From positions 1-34,803 of the forward strand of contig JAUWFQ010000007.1 in assembly GCA_030606865.1 (NCBI GenBank): DNA of 34,803 bases. Reading direction: 5' to 3'. Positions 1 through 8,415 of the stretch are shown piece by piece. The notes under the pieces are model-generated. The model saw only the letters and a program-made list of their open reading frames with translations. It did not search any database and was not told the DNA's origin. Numbering within the stretch: position 1 is the stretch's first letter; every line of letters begins with the position of its first letter. Made by a program: the position numbers and the translations under genes. The stretch is from a bacterium (GTDB lineage Bacteria; Fidelibacterota; Marinisomatia; Marinisomatales; JAHJCW01).

Positions 1-588
1 AGAATATTAATATTTTTGAGTGATATGATCACAACATATTGGGCAATTACCCTGTCAGTTACGGTGGTTATAATATCACTATTAAAGTTTTATTTAAGCA
101 AGCCGGGCGGAGCTTATCAGTTTGATACCTTGAAATTGATGATGCCGGTGTTTAAAAATATTGTATTGGAGTCATCCATAGCACGGTTTGCACATGTATT
201 GGAAACATTAAGCAAAAGTGGTGTTAAAATAATCCAAGCTTTAGAAATTACTCGGGAAACTATCGAGAATCGTGTAATCTCCAGAGATATTGAGAAGGCT
301 ACAGAAAAAGTTTCTAAAGGTATCTCAATTGCTGAAGCTTTATCTGATAGTAAACATTTTCCACAAATGACTTTAATGATGATTGGAGCCGGTGAACGAT
401 CTGGGGCTTTAGAAGCAATGTTGGGCAATATTGCAGAGCAATATGATACATCGGTAGATTTGAAAATAGAAGGGTTATCAGCAGCTATAGAACCACTTTT
501 AACAATTATTATTGCGGCATTTTTATTAGTATTTGCATTGGCAATATTTTTACCAATGTGGAGTATGACGGAAGTAATTGGGGGTTAA
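1..588 (+). CDS. Type II secretion/type IV pilus inner-membrane protein, GspF/PilC family (5' truncated by window edge)
   Basis: T2SSF-like sequence ('FAHVLETLSKSGVKIIQALEITRETIENRVISRDIEKATEKVSKGISIAEAL...MIGAGERSGALEAMLGNIAEQYD') and C-terminal TM; frame stays open to base 1, so the TTG start at 16 is probably internal. Confidence 0.9.
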   Translation, partial: RILIFLSDMITTYWAITLSVTVVIISLLKFYLSKPGGAYQFDTLKLMMPVFKNIVLESSIARFAHVLETLSKSGVKIIQALEITRETIENRVISRDIEKATEKVSKGISIAEALSDSKHFPQMTLMMIGAGERSGALEAMLGNIAEQYDTSVDLKIEGLSAAIEPLLTIIIAAFLLVFALAIFLPMWSMTEVIGG

Positions 589-600
589 TATTCGCTTAAT

Positions 601-1092
601 ATGAAAGTATTTTATAAAAGTCATTCTGGTGGTTTTACATTAATAGAAATCATTATTGTAATTGTTATAATAGGTATTATTACTATTGTTGCCGTACCAC
701 AGATGACTAATACATTAAGAACAAAACGATTATATGATGCGGTTGAAAAACTGAATGATGACTTAAATTATTGCAGAGATTATGCAATATCTCAACATAC
801 TAATACTTGGATCGTTTTTAATATTGCCACCAACAGCTATCAAATGTCCTTCGGAACTACTCCCCCTCCAGCAAGTACTCCCTTATATGATCCCGCTCGA
901 AATACGACTGGTGCTTTTATGATTAACACAGATTTCATTGGAATTGCACTTCAATCGGTTTCATTTGCAGGGCTTTCAATTTCATTTAACTGGTGGGGAA
1001 CACCTAGTGAAGGCGGAACTGTTGTTTTGAACAATGGGATCAATACCCATACAACTACAGTTAATGCAGAAACTGGTTATGTTCAAAGGTAA
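601..1092 (+). CDS. Prepilin-type N-terminal methylation protein, GspH-like minor pseudopilin
   Basis: 'GGFTLIEIIIVIVIIGIITIVAVPQM' class III signal peptide; position in an H-I-J-K-like order. Confidence 0.88.
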   Translation: MKVFYKSHSGGFTLIEIIIVIVIIGIITIVAVPQMTNTLRTKRLYDAVEKLNDDLNYCRDYAISQHTNTWIVFNIATNSYQMSFGTTPPPASTPLYDPARNTTGAFMINTDFIGIALQSVSFAGLSISFNWWGTPSEGGTVVLNNGINTHTTTVNAETGYVQR

Positions 1093-1579
1093 TTTTCGAT
1101 CACAATCTGGTTTTGCGTTAATGGACTTAGTGATTGGTATCACATTTTTATCATTTGCTTTTTTAGCAACAATGCGGATTATGGATGATTTACAACAAAA
1201 GCTTGACCACAGAGATCTACAAATTCGTGCTACATCTTTAGCAAATAGTATGATGTCAATCATCCGTTCGGTAAATTTTGATGAAAATGCAACATCGCCA
1301 TGGATAATTGCTAGTAACCTAGGTATGGATGGATCGGGCTTATATGATGATGTAGATGACTTTATGCTAAACCCTGCAGGACAAGCTAATTTTGGAGTAG
1401 CCGGAGTCGGATTTGCGATTACAGTAATTGTATTCTATGTTGATCCTTTTAATCCGCCGATGGTACCTTTAACCGGTAATATTTCATCTAATTTTAAAAG
1501 AGTGACTGTGACCGTTAGTCATCCATTATTAACAAACACTATAATACTTTCAGCTATTGTAACGCCTAATGTTTTTTAA
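1079..1579 (+). CDS. Minor pseudopilin, GspI-like
   Basis: 'SGFALMDLVIGITFLSFAFLA' prepilin-like leader with Asp at +5; likely ATG at 1079, overlapping the previous gene (track start 1034 less likely). Confidence 0.72.
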   Translation: MFKGNFRSQSGFALMDLVIGITFLSFAFLATMRIMDDLQQKLDHRDLQIRATSLANSMMSIIRSVNFDENATSPWIIASNLGMDGSGLYDDVDDFMLNPAGQANFGVAGVGFAITVIVFYVDPFNPPMVPLTGNISSNFKRVTVTVSHPLLTNTIILSAIVTPNVF

Positions 1580-2114
1580 AAATAAAAGTGACGGATATAC
1601 GCTCATTGAGCTAGTTGTAACTACAGTTATAGTGGGAATTGTGTCTACAATTTTAGTTTATTTATTAGTCTCAATATTCGGTATATTACAAGAAAATAGA
1701 ATTAAAAAACAATTACTTATGGATGGATATAATGCAACAATAAAATTTGTACGAGAGTTTGAACTTATAAACAATGAACCACATTTAACTTTAGCCACAG
1801 CAAACCAAATCCAATTTAATACTGTTATAGGTGGTGTATTGACAACCATCACATATCAAATTGTAGGTAATGAGTTACAGAGGAGTGTTGGTGTTGGCGC
1901 ACCGGTTGTCTTAAGCACAAATGTTACGGGCCTATTTGAGTATTATCAAAAAAGTCATTTTAATATGCCACCTCCACTTGGTTCTCCAGATAGGTTAAGA
2001 ACCCGTCGTGTTAGACTTACGCTCAACATGCTCGATAATCAGGGTAATAGGAATTATACTTATGTTGCAGATGCGTTTCCTGAGAATTATAGATTTTCCG
2101 GGGGAGGATCATAA
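1569..2114 (+). CDS. Prepilin-type protein, GspJ-like minor pseudopilin
   Basis: 'SDGYTLIELVVTTVIVGIVSTILVYLLV' prepilin leader; overlaps flanking genes. Confidence 0.82.
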   Translation: MFFKNKSDGYTLIELVVTTVIVGIVSTILVYLLVSIFGILQENRIKKQLLMDGYNATIKFVREFELINNEPHLTLATANQIQFNTVIGGVLTTITYQIVGNELQRSVGVGAPVVLSTNVTGLFEYYQKSHFNMPPPLGSPDRLRTRRVRLTLNMLDNQGNRNYTYVADAFPENYRFSGGGS

Positions 2115-3511
2115 TGATAAAATTCAATTATAGATCTAAATTTATAACGGATGAAAGTGGTTTTGCCTTCACTGCCACGGCAACAGTCATTAGTGTTATA
2201 CTTGGTTTAACTATATTGTTTATGGCAAATACTGTAAGAACAGAAAATGTTCGTGTATCGGAATTATATTCAGGGCAAGGTGCCTATTGGGGAGCAGTTA
2301 CCGAAGTGCAGATGGCAGCTGATATGATAAGTACTAATGGAGTTGGAATACTTCCAACCATTACTGCCAATTTTCCCAATATTACTGTTACTAGTATAGA
2401 TCAAAATAATATTTTAATAGAAAGCCAGGTGATTATTGGTAGTGACAGGGGTGGCGCTCAACGAGCTGCTTCCATAAACATTACAAGCCCACTTTATTCT
2501 ATAATACAAAATGTTGGTGGTGCCACTTTTACTATTACCGGTTTTTCTGAGATAGATGGCGGTAATCTATATATAGGCGATAATGTCAGAATACAATCTT
2601 TTTGGGGCTGGTCATTGGCACGAGTTGGGCGAGATTCTGTGGTTAATTTTTTTATTCCTAATGGGCACACTTTAACTCCTCCCCCCCCCGGCCAAAGTGG
2701 AAATAATTATACAGAAACCAGAATTCCTCCACTGACTATGCCTGTATTTAATCATACTGCTTATAACAATCTGATCACCACAGCCAGCAATATAGCAATA
2801 GATAACTCTGTTGCAGGTGAATATTTTGGTAACACAACTTTGAATATTGGTACACACCCCGGAGGTATTGATCTGCAGGATGTAAACTTTACCAATAGTG
2901 GAATATTTGTTAATGGTGATTTAATAATTGACGGTACCGTTGGTTCAGGAACAAGTATTATAGATAATAATACTGCTGGAAGTCCAGGTTTAATTGTTGT
3001 AAATGGAAATGTTACTCTTAATGGCGATTGGTTTTGGATGGTACCTTCGTTTACCGTACCCGATAATATAATTATTATTTCAAGTGGCAATGTAAATAAA
3101 AATTATGTGAATTTTGGAGAGAGTGTTAATTATCCAAAGAGTACTTGGTCAAATTATGTAAATGAAATATATACATTGGGAAATCTTACAACACCGGGAT
3201 GGTCTCTTGGCTCTAAAATGTTTGGTCAATTTTATGTATTTGGAACATTCGCTTCTATTGGTTGGCTTAGTCGTACGAGCGGTGTTCTTTATTCTCCTAA
3301 TTCACCGTATAATTTTGGAACATTATTCAGTGCATTTCCAAGATTTGATGGTACATTTTTTATTCTGAGTGCTACAAATGACAGAATATCATGGTTTGCT
3401 GATATTAATCTTAATGAAAGAGTTCTTTTAGGTAGAGGGTTAGGCGGTGGACTTACACAGCCTCTTACCATACCCTGGGTAGTTTTACCCGGTACAATAC
3501 AAGAAATTTAA
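2114..3511 (+). CDS. Large pilus/secretion-associated protein with PilX/GspK-like N-terminus and repetitive extracellular region
   Basis: 'SGFAFTATATVISVILGLTILFMA' N-terminal TM lacking Glu+5, as in GspK; K position in the cluster; Asn/Gly/Thr-rich C-terminal part. Confidence 0.65.
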   Translation: MIKFNYRSKFITDESGFAFTATATVISVILGLTILFMANTVRTENVRVSELYSGQGAYWGAVTEVQMAADMISTNGVGILPTITANFPNITVTSIDQNNILIESQVIIGSDRGGAQRAASINITSPLYSIIQNVGGATFTITGFSEIDGGNLYIGDNVRIQSFWGWSLARVGRDSVVNFFIPNGHTLTPPPPGQSGNNYTETRIPPLTMPVFNHTAYNNLITTASNIAIDNSVAGEYFGNTTLNIGTHPGGIDLQDVNFTNSGIFVNGDLIIDGTVGSGTSIIDNNTAGSPGLIVVNGNVTLNGDWFWMVPSFTVPDNIIIISSGNVNKNYVNFGESVNYPKSTWSNYVNEIYTLGNLTTPGWSLGSKMFGQFYVFGTFASIGWLSRTSGVLYSPNSPYNFGTLFSAFPRFDGTFFILSATNDRISWFADINLNERVLLGRGLGGGLTQPLTIPWVVLPGTIQEI

Positions 3512-3521
3512 AGGAATTATT

Positions 3522-3773
3522 ATGGAAAACAATTTAGCAATTATTCTATTTATTATATCAGCAATATTGATGATTGGAGGATTATTAATATTTTTTGCGC
3601 CAAAGTTTTTAATCAGAATTAGCGAACCTTTGAATAAAGAGTTTGGTGTGAAAAGAAAAAGTAAAACTCTTATACTCGCCGATGAAAAAGTTTTTCTGAA
3701 CCGTCATATATTTGGTCCGGTTTTAGTCCTAATAGGATTGATACTACTATATTTTTCATTTTATTTAGTATAA
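3522..3773 (+). CDS. Small two-TM membrane protein, unknown function
   Basis: 83 aa ORF with two hydrophobic segments, close downstream of the minor pilin cluster, RBS 'aaggaattatt'. Confidence 0.6.
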   Translation: MENNLAIILFIISAILMIGGLLIFFAPKFLIRISEPLNKEFGVKRKSKTLILADEKVFLNRHIFGPVLVLIGLILLYFSFYLV

Positions 3774-3783
3774 CCACACATTA

Positions 3784-3876
3784 TCATTGCGAATACCTCG
3801 CAGGATGCGGGGGTGAAGTAACCCCCTGATCTCATGATGGTAGGAGATTGCCGCGTCGCTACGCTTCTCGCAATGA
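3784..3876. repeat. Short palindromic (REP/MITE-like) intergenic element with 9-bp terminal inverted repeats
   Basis: TCATTGCGA (3784-3792) ... TCGCAATGA (3868-3876), internal GGGGGT/ACCCCC stem; far more GC-rich than surroundings. Confidence 0.6.
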
Positions 3877-4012
3877 CTCTATTAATTTAACTCATTAATA
3901 TTTTATCAATACATGTTTCCAAACCCTTGCTCGTCCATCGTCTATCTACGCTAAAGCTACGATAGATAAATATTCCGCATTTTGCGGAAGTAGATGGGAT
4001 TTTATATTAAGT

Positions 4013-4039
4013 GTGTCATATTGACACAGAGTGTATCAA
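4013..4039. promoter_or_regulatory. Candidate enhancer (UAS) dyads for a sigma-54 activator
   Basis: Perfect palindrome GTGTCA-TAT-TGACAC (4013-4027) overlapping a second dyad ACAC-AGA-GTGT (4024-4034); about 80 bp upstream of the -24/-12 element. Confidence 0.5.
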
Positions 4040-4102
4040 TGTAGTACGGAATTAAGTTTTAGTATATTTACGTAATTCAATTAATAACAACAACATGACT
4101 GT

Positions 4103-4119
4103 TTGGCACGGTATTTGTT
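4103..4119 (+). promoter_or_regulatory. Sigma-54 (-24/-12) promoter for the pilin gene
   Basis: TTGGCACGGTATTTGTT against consensus YTGGCACGRNNNTTGCW: one mismatch (C to T in the -12 GC), correct spacing, upstream of the ATG at 4214. Confidence 0.75.
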
Positions 4120-4213
4120 TGAATAATGGTAACGATAAGATATAATTGGAAATTAGGACCTATTGATATATAAAGAATTTTCAAATGGTTTAAATTAACA
4201 AAAGGAGAGAATA

Positions 4214-4597
4214 ATGAAAAGAGAACAAGGTTTTACGTTAATAGAATTAATCGTAGTTATTGCGATTATAGGAGTTTTAGCCGCCGTTGCGGTTCCTGCC
4301 TTTATTAATGTAGTAGATGATGCACAACAAGCAAATATGGATGCAGTTGAAGGTACAATGAGAAGCGCTGTTACAATGTGGGCTTCTGATCAATTAATGA
4401 CAGCTGGTACCTATGCATATCCACCTGCAGCTACTGTTACGATTGCAAATATGACAGCAGAAGGTTTCATTCCTGATTGGACCGATAATGGAGCCGGTAC
4501 ATGGACCTATGCACCAGCACCTACTGGAACATTAGTTTATGCTCCTGTTACAGTGGGCGGTGTAAATACAGGTTATACAATTACGCCAACCTTCTAA
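4214..4597 (+). CDS. Type IV major pilin / GspG-like prepilin
   Basis: 'EQGFTLIELIVVIAIIGVLAAVAVPAFINVVDDAQQANMDAVEGTMRSAV'; RBS 'aaaggaga'; own promoter and terminator. Confidence 0.9.
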   Translation: MKREQGFTLIELIVVIAIIGVLAAVAVPAFINVVDDAQQANMDAVEGTMRSAVTMWASDQLMTAGTYAYPPAATVTIANMTAEGFIPDWTDNGAGTWTYAPAPTGTLVYAPVTVGGVNTGYTITPTF

Positions 4598-4616
4598 TAT
4601 AGTAATTTGATAAAAA

Positions 4617-4646
4617 GACCTGCACTGTTCAGTGCAGGTCTTTTTT
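4617..4646 (+). terminator. Rho-independent terminator after pilin
   Basis: GACCTGCACTGTTCAGTGCAGGTC stem followed by TTTTTT. Confidence 0.92.
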
Positions 4647-4696
4647 ATAAATAAATTCATAATTATTAAATTTAAAAATACTCTCGGGGGAAATAT

Positions 4697-5071
4697 ATGT
4701 TTTGGTTACGAGAAGACGGTATAGCCGGAATAGAAATGGTGGTGCTTTTTGCAATAGTTGGCATTCTTACTTTTACTGTAGTTCCATATTACACCAGTTT
4801 AACAAATCATGCTCATGATGCCAAAGTAAAGGCAATGTACAGTATGATCAATGCTTCTGTTATAGGATCTTCGGTTGATAGTGTGGCTGTAGGGTGGGAC
4901 AAATCTGTTCCTGACCCCTCACAATTAACAATAAAAAATACTGCAGCGTGGTTTGATTCAAAAAATTGGTCTGATAATAAATCATGAAAATGGAAGTATC
5001 TTCCAACAGGTGCGACAATAGTTTATAATAAAATTAGTCAGGATGATTACTCGCTTGTGCTCAATTTATAA
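4697..5071 (+). pseudogene. Second pilin-like gene, interrupted by in-frame TGA (4985-4987)
   Basis: Prepilin-like 'DGIAGIEMVVLFAIVGILTFTVVPYY' with Glu+5; ORF stops at 4987 but the same frame continues 'KWKYLPTGATIVYNKISQDDYSLVLNL' to TAA 5069-5071, resembling the C-terminal part of the 4214 pilin. Confidence 0.65.
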
Positions 5072-5130
5072 AATAAATTTTTTCCTCTACTAACAAAAAG
5101 ATCATAGCTATTCCAAGTTATGAATAAAAA

Positions 5131-5156
5131 GACTCTACGAAAGTGGAGTCTTTTTT
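5131..5156 (+). terminator. Rho-independent terminator
   Basis: GACTCTACGAAAGTGGAGTC stem-loop followed by TTTTTTATT. Confidence 0.85.
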
Positions 5157-5271
5157 ATTGTCGTATAACTGAATATTTAAGCGGGCAATACAATCTTTGC
5201 GTTAAATTAACTGGTTAAATATAATATAGACTATTAACAAAAGAACAGTTTTAGCTTAAATATAACATTTA

Positions 5272-8200
5272 ATGAAATTTATTAGAAATCAAACTGCCGG
5301 ATTGCTATTAATCATAATTACTAATGTATTATTTGCGGGCGCAATTGATACTAGTTGGGTTAGCAATATGTTTTCTAGAGAGGATGGTAATATTTCCATC
5401 ATTCCGGAATTTGATGATGCTTATGGCGTCGCATTCCGCGATATTAATAATGACGGTTTACCCGATTTGTATGTAACGCGCTTCCGTGAATTAAATCGAT
5501 TGTTAATAAATCGTGGTCTTGGTTTATCTTTTAGAGATCAAACGATCCGAACCGGTTTAGGTGGAAATTTAGCGCCGCATAGATTGCAAAATTTAGAATT
5601 GGGTGCCGGTATTATTGATTTTAATAATGATGGTTTGCATGATGTATTAACTACTGGTTGGGGTGTAACAACTACACTTTATAAACAACAAAAAGTGTTT
5701 GATTATAATAATGTGACTGGTAACATCGGTTTGGAACACCCTATCAGCGGAAATGCAGGAATATGGGCGGATATAGATATTGACGGTGATTTAGATTTAT
5801 TTATTACTGATGAACATGGCAAAAATCATTTATATGTTCAATCAAAACCGGAAGTATTTACTGAATTAGCGGATGAGTTTGGTTTGGATGGTCATCATAT
5901 TAGTCAGGGAGCCGCTTTTGGCGATTTGAATGCCGATGGATACCCCGATTTATATATTTGCAATTGGTTCGAACCCGATATGTTATTTATCAATAATAGG
6001 GGTAATAATTTCGAAAGAGCGTCTGTACTTATTACTCATTTAACCGATTCATTGAATTCAAATGGTGTTACCTTTGGTGATTTGGATAATGACGGTGATT
6101 TAGATATTTTGGTAACTGATCGTAATAATTCCAGCAAATTATATCGTAACGATTTTAATTCTACAACAACTACTATCGGGTTTACCGATGTAACCGATAA
6201 TTCATTACTATTTAATAATTATCCGGCATATTCCGGAAATATTGCTGATTTCAATAATGATGGATTACTTGATATATTTTTTACAAATATTGGACCAAAT
6301 CTGTTATTCATTAATCAAGGGAATATGAAATTTCAATTAGCTTACGAAGAGCAGATCAAGGATCACGAATACCCTGATGCAAATTACAGCACAGGTGCAG
6401 CAGTAGCAGATTTGGAAAATGATGGAGATTTGGATTTATTTGTATCAAATAAAGATACGTATAGTAAACTATATGTAAATCCTTTGGAGAATAGTAATTA
6501 TCTTAGATTTGAATTGGAAGGGATTTACAGTAATCGAGATGCTGTAGGTACCAAAGTATGGTTATTTGAGGAATCTGATTCTGTCGGAAGTAACCAATTA
6601 ATAGGATATAGAGAGATTTCAAGCAGTTCTGGTTATTTATCAGCGAGTGAATTAACTGCACATTTTGGAGTAAAATTAAATAAAACATATGCCCTTAGAG
6701 CGCTTTTTCCTTTGGGAAGAGAGATCAAATTAAATAATATAATCCCTAATCAGATTATCAAGATTGATGAAGTTACCGGAATATTAAAATATTCAAAACG
6801 TGCACAGCAATTTATTGCTTCGGTTATTCGACAGCCTTCCTTTTTAAATAATTTAGGATTGATACTTTTATTAATTATTATGATAGGTATATTTACCTCT
6901 CTCGCTATTAAGCGATATTTATGGAAATCAAAACAGACCGCAATATTTTTAGTAATAATTCTATCAATTTTATATATTTTCTGGTCTGGAATGCGCAATC
7001 GTCCCTTGGCGGAAACACTGGGAGTGCAAATCTTTGTAATATTGGTAATATTTATTTTTACAACCGGATTTATGGAAAAGTTACGGCAAGTGAATAATAA
7101 GCGGTTTGAATACAGACGTGTCCTACATCGATTTTCAGAAGACCTTATTTTTATCAGGAATAATTCAAAATTATATAATCAGTTGGTTACCATGATTCAA
7201 AGTTCTTTAGGAGCAAGATTTACCGGTGTTGTTGAGATAAAAAACGGAAAAACAGGCAAACAATATTTTTCAACACCGAATAGTATAAAATGGGATACAA
7301 TCACTTTTTCAGACGAGCAGATTAGGATTCTTTTAGCAAATAATAGCATCACAGAGACAAAAATAGTTAAGGAGTTGCAACAATTCCCTGCTGATATAGA
7401 TCTTGTTATTCCATTAAAAAGACAGGCAAAACTATACGCGATTCTAATTTTAATCAGTAATGAAAACACTAAATTCTACCAATCAGAAGATATTACTTTA
7501 TTGGCAACTGTAGCCAATCAAGCTTCGCTAGCAATAGAGAATAATTTATATATCGAAGAGACTAAAGCATTAACCAAATCATTGACGGAATCGCAAGTGC
7601 AAAAGCGCTATGTTAATGAATTAGAAGAAAAGAATCGTAATTTGGAAGAATTATTTACTGAATTAAAGGAAACTCAATCTCAATTAATTCAGAGTGAAAA
7701 GATGTCAAGTTTGGGTCAATTGGTAGCCGGTGTTGCTCACGAATTGAACAATCCAATTGGGTATTTATATGCCAATATGAAGGAACTGCAAAAATATATC
7801 GATTTACTGAAACAAAGCGAAGGAGGAAAGATCGGAGATTCCGCGGAATATGTTAAAGAGGATATTGATCAATTAATTTTGGAAAGTATCGAAGGCAGCG
7901 AGCGTGTAAAAACAATTGTAGAGAATCTGCGTAAATTTTCTCGCTTAGACGAAGCGGAGTTCAAATATGCAGATATTCATGAAGGATTAGATTCTACCAT
8001 TATGTTAATTGAAAAGGAATTGGACAATCGCATTAAATTGCATAAAAATTATTCTGATATACCACAAATCAGTTGTATGCCAGGGCATCTAAACCAAGTG
8101 TTTTTAAATATGCTGCTGAATGCAATACAAGCTATCGAAGGTGACGGGAATATTTGCATTTCAACTGCAATTAAAGATGATAAAGTTGTTATTAAATTTA

Positions 8201-8412
8201 AAGATGACGGAAAAGGAATTTCTAAGAAATATATTGATAAAATATTTGAACCATTTTTTACAACAAAACCGGTTGGAATGGGAACGGGCTTAGGCTTGAG
8301 TATCAGTTATGGAATTATTCAAGAACATGGCGGTGATATAAAAGTAAAAAGTAAAAAGAAAAACGGAACAACATTTATCGTTTCAATTCCATATAAACCA
8401 AAGAAAAAATAA
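5272..8412 (+). CDS. Sensor histidine kinase with extracytoplasmic FG-GAP/VCBS-like propeller + ASPIC/UnbV domain, three TM helices, GAF-like domain, HisKA/HATPase
   Basis: About seven 'DxNxDGxxD' FG-GAP-type repeats; 'GTKVWLFEESD...SSSGYLSASELTAHFGVK' ASPIC/UnbV-like; H-box 'LVAGVAHELNNPIGYL', N-box 'LNMLLNAIQAI', G-boxes 'DDGKGIS' and 'GMGTGLGLSISYGIIQEHGG'. Confidence 0.9.
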   Translation: MKFIRNQTAGLLLIIITNVLFAGAIDTSWVSNMFSREDGNISIIPEFDDAYGVAFRDINNDGLPDLYVTRFRELNRLLINRGLGLSFRDQTIRTGLGGNLAPHRLQNLELGAGIIDFNNDGLHDVLTTGWGVTTTLYKQQKVFDYNNVTGNIGLEHPISGNAGIWADIDIDGDLDLFITDEHGKNHLYVQSKPEVFTELADEFGLDGHHISQGAAFGDLNADGYPDLYICNWFEPDMLFINNRGNNFERASVLITHLTDSLNSNGVTFGDLDNDGDLDILVTDRNNSSKLYRNDFNSTTTTIGFTDVTDNSLLFNNYPAYSGNIADFNNDGLLDIFFTNIGPNLLFINQGNMKFQLAYEEQIKDHEYPDANYSTGAAVADLENDGDLDLFVSNKDTYSKLYVNPLENSNYLRFELEGIYSNRDAVGTKVWLFEESDSVGSNQLIGYREISSSSGYLSASELTAHFGVKLNKTYALRALFPLGREIKLNNIIPNQIIKIDEVTGILKYSKRAQQFIASVIRQPSFLNNLGLILLLIIMIGIFTSLAIKRYLWKSKQTAIFLVIILSILYIFWSGMRNRPLAETLGVQIFVILVIFIFTTGFMEKLRQVNNKRFEYRRVLHRFSEDLIFIRNNSKLYNQLVTMIQSSLGARFTGVVEIKNGKTGKQYFSTPNSIKWDTITFSDEQIRILLANNSITETKIVKELQQFPADIDLVIPLKRQAKLYAILILISNENTKFYQSEDITLLATVANQASLAIENNLYIEETKALTKSLTESQVQKRYVNELEEKNRNLEELFTELKETQSQLIQSEKMSSLGQLVAGVAHELNNPIGYLYANMKELQKYIDLLKQSEGGKIGDSAEYVKEDIDQLILESIEGSERVKTIVENLRKFSRLDEAEFKYADIHEGLDSTIMLIEKELDNRIKLHKNYSDIPQISCMPGHLNQVFLNMLLNAIQAIEGDGNICISTAIKDDKVVIKFKDDGKGISKKYIDKIFEPFFTTKPVGMGTGLGLSISYGIIQEHGGDIKVKSKKKNGTTFIVSIPYKPKKK

Positions 8413-8415
8413 TAG

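Noticed and set aside
2608-2630. TTGGCACGAGTTGGGCG inside the 2114 CDS as a sigma-54 promoter
   Set aside because: Matches -24 but lacks a -12 GC at the right spacing and is intragenic
2761-3090. Antisense ORF within the large minor-pilin gene
   Set aside because: No coding signature; the opposite strand is clearly coding
4985-5004. Selenocysteine insertion at the pilin TGA with adjacent GGAAG/CTTCC hairpin
   Set aside because: The loop is only 3 nt, the hairpin is too small for a convincing bacterial SECIS, and Sec in a pilin tail is implausible; kept only as a readthrough/nonsense observation
5181-5205. GGGCAATACAATCTTTGCG upstream of the histidine kinase as a sigma-54 promoter
   Set aside because: GG to GC spacing is 3 bp too long
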